Positions 53,560-62,629 of a stretch of DNA of 64,000 nt are shown here, piece after piece (the first letter of the stretch is position 1; each line of letters begins with the position of its first letter). A model generated the notes under the pieces. That model saw only the letters and a list, made by a program, of their open reading frames with translations. It had not been told where the DNA came from and made no database searches. The position numbers and the translations under genes were made by a program. Where the stretch lies: contig CAZSHG010000013.1 in assembly GCA_964606695.1 (NCBI GenBank), positions 26,000 through 89,999 on the forward strand. Direction: 5' to 3'. This stretch comes from CAZSHG01 sp964606695 [NCBI: uncultured bacterium] (GTDB lineage: Bacteria > UBP14 > UBA6098).

Positions 53560-54315
53560 ATGAGTGGACATTCAAAATGGCATTCGATAAAACACAAAAA
53601 GGCCGCTGAAGATGCCAAACGCGGCAGGATATTCACAAAACTGATAAAAGAGATAACCGTTGCGGCAAGGATGGGCGGCGGGGACCCTGACGGGAATCCG
53701 AGACTCCGCACCGCTATCGACGCGGCTAAATCCGAAAATATGCCAAAATCAAATATCGAAAACGCCATCAAAAAGGGCACAGGGGAGCTTCCCGGCGTCG
53801 TGTATGAGGAATTCACATACGAGGGTTACGGCCCCGGCGGCGTGGCTCTGCTAATCGAGACGATGACGGACAACAAAAACCGAACCGTGGCCGAAATCAG
53901 ATATATCCTGGATAAACATGGAGGCAACCTCGGCGAAAACGGATGCGTAAACTGGATGTTCGATCATAAAGGGCTGGTTCGAGTGCCCCGAGATGAAATA
54001 TCGGAAGAGGAGATATTCGAGAAGGCAATCGAAGCCGGCGCGGAGGACGTCCAGGACGCCGATGAGTTCTGGGAAGTTTATACCGCCGAGGCCGATATTA
54101 CAGATGTCAAAGAGGCGTTGGCGGGAATGGAAGTTCCAATCGAGAACGCCGAACGCGTGGCCGTCCCTCAGAATTATATTAAGGTCGAAGGAAAGGACGC
54201 CGAGAAGCTGATGAAGATCATGGATAAACTCGAAGACCACGACGACATCCAGAATGTTTTTGCAAACTTCGATATCGACGAGGAAGAGCTGGAAAGAATT
54301 CAGAACGAGCTTTGA
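53560..54315 (+). CDS. yebC: YebC/PmpR-family protein (TACO1-like)
   Basis: The 251-residue product starts [20 protein letters not shown], the highly conserved YebC opening, and continues with [20 protein letters not shown] and [12 protein letters not shown]. It belongs to the family linked to relief of ribosome stalling at proline runs and, in other members, to transcriptional control. ATG at 53560 is chosen because GGAG precedes it and the family begins there; a TTG 12 bases upstream is less likely. It is the first gene of the ruvCAB run; the next start codon follows its stop by one base. Confidence 0.94.
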   Translation: MSGHSKWHSIKHKKAAEDAKRGRIFTKLIKEITVAARMGGGDPDGNPRLRTAIDAAKSENMPKSNIENAIKKGTGELPGVVYEEFTYEGYGPGGVALLIETMTDNKNRTVAEIRYILDKHGGNLGENGCVNWMFDHKGLVRVPRDEISEEEIFEKAIEAGAEDVQDADEFWEVYTAEADITDVKEALAGMEVPIENAERVAVPQNYIKVEGKDAEKLMKIMDKLEDHDDIQNVFANFDIDEEELERIQNEL

Positions 54316-54316
54316 T

Positions 54317-55147
54317 ATGCCCCGTCCTAAACTAATCGCAATCGACATAGACGGCACGTTAGTCAATTCTGAAGTCAGGCTGGAGTCATCCGTGATAGAC
54401 GCTATTTTTCGCGCCAGGCGAGACGGTGCGTTGGTAACTCTGGCTACGGGACGTATGGTTTCCTCGGCGGCGGAGTTCATCGAAAGACTCGAAATCGAAC
54501 TACCGGTGGTGGCTTTAAACGGAGCTTTCGTGGGATGGCAACACAACTGCAGAGAACCGATTTATCACGCTCCCATACTATCGAAATATACCCTTGCGGT
54601 TACACGTGCGTCCTGGGACACGAATTGCACCATAGTCCACGTGAACTGCGATTCCGCACTGGGCAGAAATATTACCGACCTGACCGCGCCGGCGTTGAGT
54701 TCATGGATAGTCAATATCGATCCGCTGGAGGACATTAATATAGTGAAGGAAATGGAAATCTCAACAATCCTCATTGCGGGCGACGAGAACGAAATTACCA
54801 GACTCAACAAACGGACAGGCGAAATCCTTGCGGGTAACGCATTACATTATCTTTTCCCGTCGATACGGTATTACCCGATGCACTATCTGGAAATCCGCGC
54901 TGTCGGCACCAGTAAGGGCGACGGTTTGATGCGACTCGCTAATCATCTGGGAATAGACGCGTCCGAGGTGCTGGCTATAGGCGATTACCTGAACGATATA
55001 GAGATGGCGCAGATGGCCGGCTCATTCGGCGCACCGGCCAACTCCCGCGACGAAATCCTCGAGATAGCCGATTACGTCAGCCCCTACTCGAATAACGAGG
55101 GCGCCGTCGCCGATATTATCGAAAAAATGTATTTCGGGGTATCATGA
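54317..55147 (+). CDS. Cof-type HAD-superfamily phosphatase
   Basis: The 276-residue HAD enzyme has LIAIDIDGTLVNSEV (nucleophile Asp, about 6-20), TLATGRMVSSAAEF (motif II), GTSKGDGLMRLA (motif III Lys) and AIGDYLNDIEMAQMAG (motif IV Asp pair). This is the C2B Cof-like branch, which dephosphorylates sugar phosphates, phosphorylated vitamins or similar small molecules. ATG at 54317 follows the yebC stop; an earlier in-frame start would overlap yebC by 62 bases. It overlaps ruvC by 4 bases. Confidence 0.9.
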   Translation: MPRPKLIAIDIDGTLVNSEVRLESSVIDAIFRARRDGALVTLATGRMVSSAAEFIERLEIELPVVALNGAFVGWQHNCREPIYHAPILSKYTLAVTRASWDTNCTIVHVNCDSALGRNITDLTAPALSSWIVNIDPLEDINIVKEMEISTILIAGDENEITRLNKRTGEILAGNALHYLFPSIRYYPMHYLEIRAVGTSKGDGLMRLANHLGIDASEVLAIGDYLNDIEMAQMAGSFGAPANSRDEILEIADYVSPYSNNEGAVADIIEKMYFGVS

Positions 55148-55620
55148 TACGAGTTCTCGGTATAGACCCCGGCACCCGTAACATGGGCTGGGGATTGATC
55201 GAGGTAAACGGCCGCGAAGTCGAGTATCGCGTTTCGGGAGTTTTCAGGCCGAAAGCGCCCGACAGAATCGAGAAGCTGGTTCAAATTCACAATTATATAA
55301 AACAACTCATCGAGGAAAATTCGCCGAATATCGTGGCGGTCGAGAACACTTTCTACGGTAAAAACGTGCAGAGTATGATAAAGCTCGGTGAAGCTCGTTC
55401 TGCGGCGATTGTTGCGGCGGCGATTGCGGGCGCGGACGTGGCTACTTTCGCGCCAAAGGAAATAAAAATGGCTCTCGTCGGCAACGGCAACGCTACCAAA
55501 GAACAGGTCGCATTTATGGTGAAAAACGTCCTTTCGATTCGGGGCGATTGCCCCGGCGACGAAACGGACGCGCTCGCAGTGGCATATTGCTGGGCACAAA
55601 GATCGCTAAGGGCGAGATGA
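55144..55620 (+). CDS. ruvC: Holliday junction resolvase RuvC
   Basis: The 158-residue nuclease has LGIDPGTRNMGWG (first catalytic Asp, about 7), VAVENTFYGKNVQSM (catalytic Glu about 66), and a C-terminal GDETDALAVAYCWAQ with the last two catalytic Asp. It cuts Holliday junctions symmetrically together with RuvAB. Its ATG overlaps the preceding stop codon (ATGA), and ruvA follows after 18 bases. Confidence 0.95.
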   Translation: MIRVLGIDPGTRNMGWGLIEVNGREVEYRVSGVFRPKAPDRIEKLVQIHNYIKQLIEENSPNIVAVENTFYGKNVQSMIKLGEARSAAIVAAAIAGADVATFAPKEIKMALVGNGNATKEQVAFMVKNVLSIRGDCPGDETDALAVAYCWAQRSLRAR

Positions 55621-55638
55621 AAAAGAATTGGTTAAAAG

Positions 55639-56226
55639 ATGTTTGATTTTGTCAGAGGATTCCTTGCGCAGAAACAACCCTCGGTGGCCGTGATCGATGT
55701 CGGCGGAGTGGGTTATTCGCTGACTATACCGAATTCGACCTTCGATAGCCTCGGTCAAACCGGCGAGGAAGTTACGTTACTCACAAGGCTCGTTCATCGC
55801 GAGGATTCGATGGAATTATACGGCTTTGCAACTCCAGCCGAACGGAGCATGTTCGACCTCCTGACCGGCGTCAACGGCATAGGCCCAAAACTGGCGATAA
55901 AGATCCTCGACGGCATGCGAGTTGCTGAACTCGCCGAGGCGATTAGATCACGTGACCACAAAATGTTGACCTCGATACCGGGAGTCGGGCGCAAGAGCGC
56001 AGAGAAGATATGTATCGAGCTGGAGGCGAAGGTCGCGAAAATCGTGATATCGAAAACCGAGGCGAAACGCGGGGCTACAGGCGATGCAGTTGATGCACTC
56101 TCAGCTCTGGGATTCGCGCGAAACGAAGCGGCTCAGGCAGTTCAGGCGGTGCTGGAGAAAAAAGAGGTGAAGGACACTGGTGTTTTGATGCGCGAGGCGC
56201 TCGCAATTTTATCGGATAAGAAATGA
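55639..56226 (+). CDS. ruvA: Holliday junction DNA helicase subunit RuvA
   Basis: The 195-residue product has the N-terminal OB-like domain ([11 protein letters not shown], about 1-63) and two helix-hairpin-helix units ([16 protein letters not shown] and [15 protein letters not shown]). A flexible linker leads to the C-terminal RuvB-binding domain ([17 protein letters not shown]). It binds four-way junctions and loads RuvB. It overlaps ruvB by 4 bases. Confidence 0.95.
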   Translation: MFDFVRGFLAQKQPSVAVIDVGGVGYSLTIPNSTFDSLGQTGEEVTLLTRLVHREDSMELYGFATPAERSMFDLLTGVNGIGPKLAIKILDGMRVAELAEAIRSRDHKMLTSIPGVGRKSAEKICIELEAKVAKIVISKTEAKRGATGDAVDALSALGFARNEAAQAVQAVLEKKEVKDTGVLMREALAILSDKK

Positions 56227-57254
56227 GCGATTACCTGGAACCGACAAGACAGCCCATGGACAGCGAATTCGAGGAGAAGCTCCGCCCGGCGAAATTGGAA
56301 GAGTTCGTCGGTCAGGCGACGCTCAAGGAGAAATTGTCCATCTATATCGAGGCCGCTAAAAACCGCGGCACCGACGGCGAGGCGCTCGATCACGTCCTAT
56401 TTTACGGCCCGCCGGGATTGGGGAAAACGACGCTTGCCCACATCATCGCCAGCGAGATGGAATCCGAATTTCGAGCATCGGCAGGTCCGGTACTGGAAAG
56501 GCCGGGGGATTTAGTCGGCCTGCTGACGAGCCTGGGCAAAGCGGATATAATCTTCATCGACGAAATCCACCGCCTGCCGCGCAACGTCGAAGAATATCTC
56601 TATTCGGCGATGGAAGATTTCGCGTTGGATATCGTCATCGATAAGGGGCCAGCCGCGCGAACAGTCAATCTCCAGCTTCCGCGATTCACACTCGTGGGCG
56701 CGACAACTCGAGCCGGCCTGATAACCGCCCCATTGCGTTCGAGATTCGGCATCGTCGAAAGGCTGGATTATTACCCGCCGGATGATTTATTCCACATCGT
56801 CCTGCGAAGCGCGAGAATATTGGGCATCGAGACGGACGAGGAAGGCGCTATCGAGATTTCCAAACGAAGCAGGGGCACACCGAGAATCGCCAACCGCCTG
56901 CTCAGAAGAATCCGCGATTTCGCCGAGGTCAAGGGCGAGGGAATTATCGACGGCGACCTCGCGCGCGATTCGCTCGATATCCTCCAGATAGACCATCTCG
57001 GTCTGGATGATATGGACAGGCGAATCCTCTCGACAATCATCGAAAAATATTCCGGCGGCCCGGTAGGTCTATCGACAATAGCCGCGGTAATCGGCGAGGA
57101 CGAGGGAACTATCGAATCCGTTTATGAGCCCTATCTGCTCCAACTCGGTTTCATCGACAGAACGCCACGCGGAAGAAAAGCCACCGCCGGAGCATACAAA
57201 CATCTTGGAATAAAAACCTCCCGCGAAGAAGGGGGATTGTTCGATGGCAACTAA
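56223..57254 (+). CDS. ruvB: Holliday junction branch-migration ATPase RuvB
   Basis: The 343-residue AAA+ protein has the opening [12 protein letters not shown], Walker [15 protein letters not shown] (about 61-74), Walker [20 protein letters not shown], and the C-terminal winged helix with [15 protein letters not shown] and [12 protein letters not shown]. It drives branch migration on RuvA-bound junctions. The gene overlaps the FolE2-fusion gene by 11 bases, an arrangement that suggests coupled translation across unrelated functions. Confidence 0.96.
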   Translation: MSDYLEPTRQPMDSEFEEKLRPAKLEEFVGQATLKEKLSIYIEAAKNRGTDGEALDHVLFYGPPGLGKTTLAHIIASEMESEFRASAGPVLERPGDLVGLLTSLGKADIIFIDEIHRLPRNVEEYLYSAMEDFALDIVIDKGPAARTVNLQLPRFTLVGATTRAGLITAPLRSRFGIVERLDYYPPDDLFHIVLRSARILGIETDEEGAIEISKRSRGTPRIANRLLRRIRDFAEVKGEGIIDGDLARDSLDILQIDHLGLDDMDRRILSTIIEKYSGGPVGLSTIAAVIGEDEGTIESVYEPYLLQLGFIDRTPRGRKATAGAYKHLGIKTSREEGGLFDGN

Positions 57255-58671
57255 CGAATTATTAAATCTCGTCAATCGCTTCATTGAAAACCACCCATCG
57301 GTAAGAGCACGCGACCTATATAAAATAATCTACCAGAAAAATTTCGGTCCGGCACATATCCTGGAAGATATGAAAATCGCCCACGAAAATTTCCTCGAAG
57401 AATACGAAAACTGCACCCCCCACGAGGGTAATATCTTCGAATCGATAGACGACACACGCCGCGTCTTCTGGCTATATCTACGCCACGCGAAGGCCGAAGA
57501 AATCCCGCACGAATCGATATGGGACATCGTAGTCCGCTCGGGAAGAAACGTCGTAGGTAGCGTGGACGATTTCAGAATCGAGTGGGCGAAAATATCGAAC
57601 TACCTGAAAAGCATCGAATTCGAGGACAGCGACCTTGCGGAACTCGACGCTAATTCGCAATACGACACACCCCCTTTCGTGAATCATTCCGAAGAATTTA
57701 TACGCGTCGCAAAACCGAGCTATAGGGTCGTTACAGCGGAAACTATTATCGAACGCGGCGGGAAACTCGCCGAGATTTTCGCCTCGGAACGCGAACGCAT
57801 GCTCCAGCGGGAATACACACGGACAATCGAGGCCACCGCGAAGGACGTCCAGAACGACCGCCCCGAACACGCTGTGGACATCAACCGCGTGGGCATCTCC
57901 AACCTGCACTATCCGGTTGTAGTCCTCGATAAAAACCGCGCGCACCAGGAAACTGTAGCGGAGATCACCATGTCGGTCGATTTACCCGCAAAATGGCGCG
58001 GCACGCACATGAGCCGGTTCATCGGGGTGATGAACAAATACCGTGGCGAAATCACATATATCCAGATTCGCGCAATACTAGAGGCCATGCGCGAGGAATT
58101 CGAAGCCGAGGCGGCGCATTTCAAAATGGAATTCCCCTATTTCATCGAGAAACCCGCGCCCGTTACCGGCCAGAAGGCGTTTCTTAAATACGAGGCTCTG
58201 CTCGACGGCGAGATGGACCGCGACGGATTCCAATTCCGCGTGGGAGTCGGCGTTCCCGTGACCACGCTATGCCCCTGCAGTAAAGAACTTTGCGATAAAA
58301 GCGCCCACAGCCAGCGCGCTAAAATCGAGATAAGCGTTCTCAGCCCGTCGTTCATCTGGCTCGAAGAGCTTATCGACATCGCAGAGAAGGCCGCCAGCGC
58401 CTCCGTATTCACACTTCTCAAGCGCCCCGACGAGAAATTCGTCACCGAAAAGGCCTACGAAAATCCGCGTTTCGTCGAGGACGTCGCACGCCAAATCGCC
58501 CAGCAGTTCCGCCTGCGACGCGATATCGCGCATTTCAGAGTGGACGTCGTCAGCGAGGAGTCTATCCACAACCACAGCGCCTTCGCTACTATCGAGGGAG
58601 GTTTCGGCACCCGCGCCTTCCAGAACTATTACTCATCCCTCGGCGACGACGCTTACAGCACAAATTTCTAA
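57244..58671 (+). CDS. folE2: Fusion of an uncharacterised domain to GTP cyclohydrolase IB (FolE2)
   Basis: The 475-residue product is about 190 residues longer than usual FolE2. The C-terminal part (about 198-475) is a complete FolE2: [45 protein letters not shown] (Zn and catalytic Cys at about 343), and [17 protein letters not shown]. It would convert GTP to dihydroneopterin triphosphate for folate or queuosine. The N-terminal part (about 1-190) contains [19 protein letters not shown] and [11 protein letters not shown]. To my memory these match a stand-alone family of unknown function with a Y-K-x-x-x-Q...G-x-x-H start and a P-x-Y-R-V end. Such a fusion is uncommon and could reveal the role of that family. 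The ATG overlaps ruvB by 11 bases. Confidence 0.85.
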   Translation: MATNELLNLVNRFIENHPSVRARDLYKIIYQKNFGPAHILEDMKIAHENFLEEYENCTPHEGNIFESIDDTRRVFWLYLRHAKAEEIPHESIWDIVVRSGRNVVGSVDDFRIEWAKISNYLKSIEFEDSDLAELDANSQYDTPPFVNHSEEFIRVAKPSYRVVTAETIIERGGKLAEIFASERERMLQREYTRTIEATAKDVQNDRPEHAVDINRVGISNLHYPVVVLDKNRAHQETVAEITMSVDLPAKWRGTHMSRFIGVMNKYRGEITYIQIRAILEAMREEFEAEAAHFKMEFPYFIEKPAPVTGQKAFLKYEALLDGEMDRDGFQFRVGVGVPVTTLCPCSKELCDKSAHSQRAKIEISVLSPSFIWLEELIDIAEKAASASVFTLLKRPDEKFVTEKAYENPRFVEDVARQIAQQFRLRRDIAHFRVDVVSEESIHNHSAFATIEGGFGTRAFQNYYSSLGDDAYSTNF

Positions 58672-58752
58672 ACCCACAATCTCGATATATTCCTCAACGA
58701 GAAGCTGGAGAAATTCAAAAAGAAGATCGAGAAAAAATCAGAGAGGCTAAAT

Positions 58753-59115
58753 ATGAAGATTTGTATCCCGATAGAAAGAAACGACGGAAAAAATAGCATT
58801 CCATACGGCCATTTCGGTTCGGCGCCTATGCTCGCTATATGCGACACCGAAACCGGCGAGATCGAGGTCATAAACAAGGGCGCGCACGATTCCGGCGGCG
58901 CGTGCAACCCAACCGGATATCTCGAAGGCCGCGACGTCTCCGCGATTATTGTCGGAGGTATCGGGGCGAGGGCGATTGCGCGATTGAACGACTGCGGAAT
59001 TAAAATTTATCGTTCCGCACCGGGGAATATCGCCGATAATATCGCTATGTTGAACTCCGGACAGCTCGAAGAGTTAACCCCCGACGGCGGTTGCTCGCAG
59101 GGCCACGGCCACTGA
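58753..59115 (+). CDS. NifX/NifB-type dinitrogenase iron-molybdenum cofactor family protein
   Basis: The 120-residue product has the RNase H-like fold of the DiNase_FeMo-co family: MKICIPIERN start, YGHFGSAPMLAICDTETGEIE, VSAIIVGGIGARAIARLND and IKIYRSAPGNIADNI. The tail GGCSQGHGH is Cys/His-rich and may bind metal. No nitrogenase genes are nearby; such proteins are widespread and may handle iron-sulfur or molybdenum cofactors in general. AGAGG precedes the start. The 81-base gap to folE2 stays in frame and is Lys/Glu-rich if translated. Confidence 0.85.
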   Translation: MKICIPIERNDGKNSIPYGHFGSAPMLAICDTETGEIEVINKGAHDSGGACNPTGYLEGRDVSAIIVGGIGARAIARLNDCGIKIYRSAPGNIADNIAMLNSGQLEELTPDGGCSQGHGH

Positions 59116-59299
59116 TAACATTTACCACACGAAATAACCCCCTTCAAACGCAGAGTCTCCATTCTGGATTTCACAATCGCCCGAATGTCCAGGATAGAGG
59201 ACACTGCGGGTGGGGAGGTGTGAGGAGGAGGAAAAACTTGATTTTAGAATGGAAAACGCTAAATTAAAAATAAAAAGATTAAGAAACACGGAGTAAATA
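59116..59299. other. Non-coding gap before the toxin-antitoxin pair
   Basis: 184 bases hold no convincing gene. The left part is of ordinary composition with a purine-rich run (gggtggggaggtgtgaggag, 59210-59229); the right part is A+T-rich and merges with the antitoxin gene. No strong promoter was found; TTGATT at 59238-59243 is a weak candidate -35. Confidence 0.4.
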
Positions 59300-60463
59300 A
59301 TGAGCGAGGGTATTCAAGTCAACGGAGAAATGCTACGGTGGGCAAGAGAATCAACTGGCCTGTCGATTTATGAGGTTGCAGCGAAACTAAAGCGGAAAAG
59401 AATTACAGGGGAAGTCGTTGAGAAATGGGAGAGCAACGATATTAAACCTACCTATGTTCAGCTTGAAAGACTTGCCTATGAAGTTTATAAGCGACCTTTA
59501 GCTATATTCTTTTTCCCTGAACCTCCAGAAGAGATTTCACCGGAAGAGTCATTTAGAACCTTACCAGATTACGAGATCGACAGATTACCTTCGAGAATTA
59601 GATTCCTAATGCGAAAGGCATTTGCACTTCAGATAAATTTAAATGAGCTTTTCGTTGGAAGAAATCCAGCGAAGGAGCTTATCACAAATGAGATCTCATT
59701 TAAGACAAATGAAACAGCCGCTGAGCTCGCAAATGAAGTCAGGCAGTTTTTGGGAATTAGCTTAGAGGAACAAAAGGAAATTGCTGATACCGAAAGTGCC
59801 TTTAAATTCTGGAGGAATATAATAGAGGATAAAGGTGTGTTTGTTTTTAAAGATGCTTTCAGGATTGACGGTTATTCCGGCTTCTGTCTCTTCGATGATG
59901 AATTCCCTATAATCTACATAAATAATACCGATGATCATTCGAGGCAAATATTTACGCTTTTCCATGAGCTTTCACATCTGCTATTTAAGACAGGCGGAAT
60001 TGATCTGAGGCAGGATGATTTTATTAGTATCATGGAAGGGGAAAACAGAGCCATAGAGATAACTTGTAATAAATTCGCAGGCGAATTCCTTGTTCCTACC
60101 GATGATTTCTTAAATGAAATGGGAGATAGCGAAGTAACCCCTGAACTCGTTTCGCGACTCGCCGATTCTTACAACGTTAGCTTGACTGTAATATATCGAA
60201 AACTATTAGATAACGGCTTTATCTCGAATCAGGAATATAGAGAAAATACTGAAGGACTTCATGCGGAAAGTCGAGGAGAAACCGGAGGGAATTATTATCA
60301 TAACATGAAGGCCTATTTGGGTATGAGATATATTGAAACGGTTTTCAGCCGCTTTTACCAGAATAAAATAAATAGGGACCAATTAGCAGATTATCTTGGT
60401 GTTAAGCCCAAATCCCTTGATGGAATGGAAGACCTAATCCATTCGGGGAGTGTTACATCATGA
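59300..60463 (+). CDS. XRE-domain plus ImmA/IrrE metallopeptidase (antitoxin-type)
   Basis: The 387-residue product has an N-terminal helix-turn-helix (about 5-60, LRWARESTGLSIYEVAAKL) and a COG2856/ImmA-IrrE Zn-peptidase domain with FTLFHELSHLLF (HExxH, about 216-227) and NKFAGEFLVP, whose Glu would be the third ligand. XRE-COG2856 proteins are the usual partner of DUF4411 PIN toxins, whose gene overlaps this one by 4 bases. The protein may autoregulate the operon through its HTH. Base composition is clearly more A+T-rich and codon use differs (AGA, GAT, AAT frequent) from the neighbours, which suggests horizontal transfer. Confidence 0.87.
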   Translation: MSEGIQVNGEMLRWARESTGLSIYEVAAKLKRKRITGEVVEKWESNDIKPTYVQLERLAYEVYKRPLAIFFFPEPPEEISPEESFRTLPDYEIDRLPSRIRFLMRKAFALQINLNELFVGRNPAKELITNEISFKTNETAAELANEVRQFLGISLEEQKEIADTESAFKFWRNIIEDKGVFVFKDAFRIDGYSGFCLFDDEFPIIYINNTDDHSRQIFTLFHELSHLLFKTGGIDLRQDDFISIMEGENRAIEITCNKFAGEFLVPTDDFLNEMGDSEVTPELVSRLADSYNVSLTVIYRKLLDNGFISNQEYRENTEGLHAESRGETGGNYYHNMKAYLGMRYIETVFSRFYQNKINRDQLADYLGVKPKSLDGMEDLIHSGSVTS

Positions 60464-60933
60464 TTTACGTTTTTGATAGTGGCCCTTTGATTGTGATGTT
60501 TAGACACTATTACAGAGATCGTTTTCCTACTTTATGGAATCTATTCGATGATATGATTGAAAACGGTGGGATAATTTCCGTCCGTGAAGTCAAAGGAGAG
60601 TTAGAAGATAAAGAAGACGCATTATCTGAGTGGGTTTCCCAAAGCTCAGTCATTTTTTCTGAAGCTTCACCAGGAGAAGCGATTTTCGTTAGTACGATAT
60701 TTCAAATTCGACACTTCCAACAGATGATTAACAAACAAGCCCAACTTGAAGGTAAGCCTGTTGCAGATCCTTTTGTTATCGCTAAAGCGCATTTATTACG
60801 TGAAAATGGTTGTGTTGTTACAACCGAGAAATTAAAGCCAAATGCCGCGCAAATACCCAATGTTTGTGATCATTTCGGCGTTTATTGGACGGACCTTGAA
60901 GGATTTATGAGGGAAGAAGGGTGGGCTTTTTAA
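60460..60933 (+). CDS. DUF4411 PIN-domain toxin
   Basis: The 157-residue product starts MIYVFDSGPLIVMF, with the first conserved PIN Asp in FDSGPL. It contains VREVKGELEDKEDALSEW, the DUF4411 pattern, and PVADPFVIAKAHLL with the second acidic cluster. CVVTTEKLKPNAAQIPNVCDHFGV closes the fold. PIN proteins are Mg-dependent ribonucleases, so it is the likely toxin. The start overlaps the antitoxin stop by 4 bases. It shares the A+T-rich composition of its partner. Confidence 0.87.
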   Translation: MIYVFDSGPLIVMFRHYYRDRFPTLWNLFDDMIENGGIISVREVKGELEDKEDALSEWVSQSSVIFSEASPGEAIFVSTIFQIRHFQQMINKQAQLEGKPVADPFVIAKAHLLRENGCVVTTEKLKPNAAQIPNVCDHFGVYWTDLEGFMREEGWAF

Positions 60934-61123
60934 TAGGAGTCCTAAATGAAACGGACACATTCATCATCGGCGGCGCAGTAAATATGGTTTGTAGTTGAGG
61001 AATATTGAGCCGGACAGGTCGATGATGTTGGCGGATTCGCCGGGGCGGTGGGGCAGTCACGAACGCCCTCGGCGAAACCCATTCACCCGCCCCCCTCGCC
61101 CGAACGACACCCGGCAACGGCAG
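60934..61123. other. Non-coding, partly decayed stretch after the toxin gene
   Basis: These bases include a short in-frame stretch reading TDTFIIGGAVNMVCS that ends at a stop, and then a G+C-rich, low-complexity segment (about 61010-61123). No intact gene, tRNA or terminator was recognised. It looks like remnants left beside the toxin-antitoxin insertion. Confidence 0.4.
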
Positions 61124-61288
61124 GGCAAGGCTCGTTTTAGCATTACTTCGGCTCGGCTCAGCAACCGCCGCTCAGGGAGCGATTTTATCTGGCAACCGGA
61201 CGATAATCTCGGTTCCGGCGTCTATCTCGTCCGGGCAAAAACCCCCGACGGTCAGATAGTCGCAAAACGGGCGGTGTATTTGAAATGA
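61124..61288 (+). pseudogene. Remnant of a secreted protein's C-terminal sorting domain
   Basis: The last 35 codons before the stop at 61286-61288 read like the end of a FlgD-like/T9SS type A C-terminal domain: FIWQPDDNLGSGVYLVRAK, then VAKRAVYLK. The typical phrase is W..DNLPSGVYLVRL....V..RKVVLLK. Upstream sequence is frame-shifted or degraded (ARFSITSARLSNRR could be a ruined FDILGR segment), and the frame from an ATG at 60995 is Arg/Pro-rich and implausible. The piece is therefore read as the tail of a lost extracellular protein gene. Confidence 0.5.
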
Positions 61289-61441
61289 GGCAGACTGTTG
61301 CGCTTGCGAGATAACAATCGAGGAGGTATGATAAATAGAGATGAAATACGCACTGCAAACACGCATTCGACGCGGAGCGTCGGGAAGAGCGCTCCTACTG
61401 AGACGTTTGGAACGAGGGGAAAATCCATAAAAATCGGTTGA

Positions 61442-61469
61442 TTGACACCCACGTTTATATGTATATTGT
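61442..61469 (+). promoter_or_regulatory. Candidate promoter for the radical SAM gene
   Basis: A perfect TTGACA (61442-61447) is followed at 16 bases by TATTGT (61464-61469). The transcript would start at about 61475, the start codon itself, so the mRNA would be leaderless or nearly so. The -10 is weak. Confidence 0.45.
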
Positions 61470-61474
61470 TACAA

Positions 61475-62629
61475 ATGAATATATCACGACGACATATCGT
61501 TTTGTTAATCGCGCTAATTTTGCTTATCGGTGTCGCGCACAGTTCGATTCTGGATTTTCTTGGCAAGACGAAGGATGTCACGCGCGAGCGAATCGAGGAG
61601 TGGGGGCTTTCGGATAAGGTCGCGATGTGGTGGAAACCTCTGGCGGGCGGCGGTGTGCAATGTCAGCTGTGCCCGTTCAAATGCGTGATTATGGAGGGCA
61701 ACCGCGGGATATGCGGTGTCCGCGCGGTAGTCGATGATACACTGCGTGCGCTGACCTATTCGAGGCCGGCGTCGGTGAATCTGGACCCTATCGAGAAGAA
61801 ACCGCTTTTTCATTATACTCCGGAAGCGAAGGCATTGTCGATAGCCACCGTGGGGTGCAACCTGTCGTGTCAGTTCTGCCAGAACTGGACGTTGTCGCAG
61901 GCGAGGCCGGAGGACACTCGCGCGAAAAATGTGCCGCCCTTTCAGGTGGTCAATGCCGCGATTGAAAACAACGCGACAACTATCGCATACACCTATTCGG
62001 AGCCGACGGTTTTTTACGAATACATGTTCGAGACGGCTAAGCTGGCGCACAAGAGCGGGATATCGAACCTGTGGATCACGTGCGGATATATCAACGAGGA
62101 GCCTCTGCGCGAGCTTGCGAAATATCTGGACGCCGCGAACGTCGATTTGAAAGCCTGGAGCGACGAATTCTACATCGATTATCTTAAAGCCACTCGCGAT
62201 CCGGTTTTGCGGACGTTGAGGGTGCTCAAAGAGGAGGGCGTTTGGATCGAGATCACGAATCTCATAATCCCGGGCGCTAACGACGACCCGGAGCAAATCC
62301 GCGCGATGTGCCGATGGATTGTGGATTCGTTGGGGGCGGAGGTTCCGGTGCATTTTTCGCGATTCCATCCGAATTACAAGATGACGGATAAACCCGCGAC
62401 GCCTACTCAGACGCTTAAGCAGGCATACGAGATCGCAAAAGAGGAGGGGTTGAAATACGTCTATCTGGGCAATGTCCGAGGGATGGACGAGGAGGACACC
62501 TATTGCCCGGCTTGTGGGGGAAAGGTTATCGATCGATATGGATATCTGATTGTCAAATATAACATAACAGACGGCCACTGTGGTTTCTGCGGCGAGCCGA
62601 TAGACGGCGTTTTCGAGGTGGAAGAATGA
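61475..62629 (+). CDS. AmrS-like radical SAM protein with twin-arginine-like N-terminus
   Basis: The 384-residue product belongs to the AmmeMemoRadiSam radical SAM (AmrS) group. It has CQLCPFKC at the start of the domain, CNLSCQFCQNW as the CxxxCxxC [4Fe-4S]/SAM motif, IAYTYSEPTVFYEY, and NLIIPGANDDPEQIRAMCRW. A C-terminal zinc ribbon is formed by CPACGGKVIDR and CGFCGEPIDG. Unlike most cytoplasmic family members it begins MNISRRHIVLLIALILLIG, a twin-arginine-like signal or membrane anchor. ATG at 61475 is chosen since a longer frame starts inside the promoter. The stop codon overlaps the lipoprotein start by 4 bases. The substrate is unknown; partners AmmeMemo were not found in the window. 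Confidence 0.85.
   Translation: MNISRRHIVLLIALILLIGVAHSSILDFLGKTKDVTRERIEEWGLSDKVAMWWKPLAGGGVQCQLCPFKCVIMEGNRGICGVRAVVDDTLRALTYSRPASVNLDPIEKKPLFHYTPEAKALSIATVGCNLSCQFCQNWTLSQARPEDTRAKNVPPFQVVNAAIENNATTIAYTYSEPTVFYEYMFETAKLAHKSGISNLWITCGYINEEPLRELAKYLDAANVDLKAWSDEFYIDYLKATRDPVLRTLRVLKEEGVWIEITNLIIPGANDDPEQIRAMCRWIVDSLGAEVPVHFSRFHPNYKMTDKPATPTQTLKQAYEIAKEEGLKYVYLGNVRGMDEEDTYCPACGGKVIDRYGYLIVKYNITDGHCGFCGEPIDGVFEVEE

Noticed and set aside
60995-61288. 97-codon open frame ending in a sorting-domain-like tail
   Set aside because: Its first two thirds are Arg/Pro-rich low-complexity sequence; only the last 35 codons look derived from a real protein, so it was listed as a remnant.
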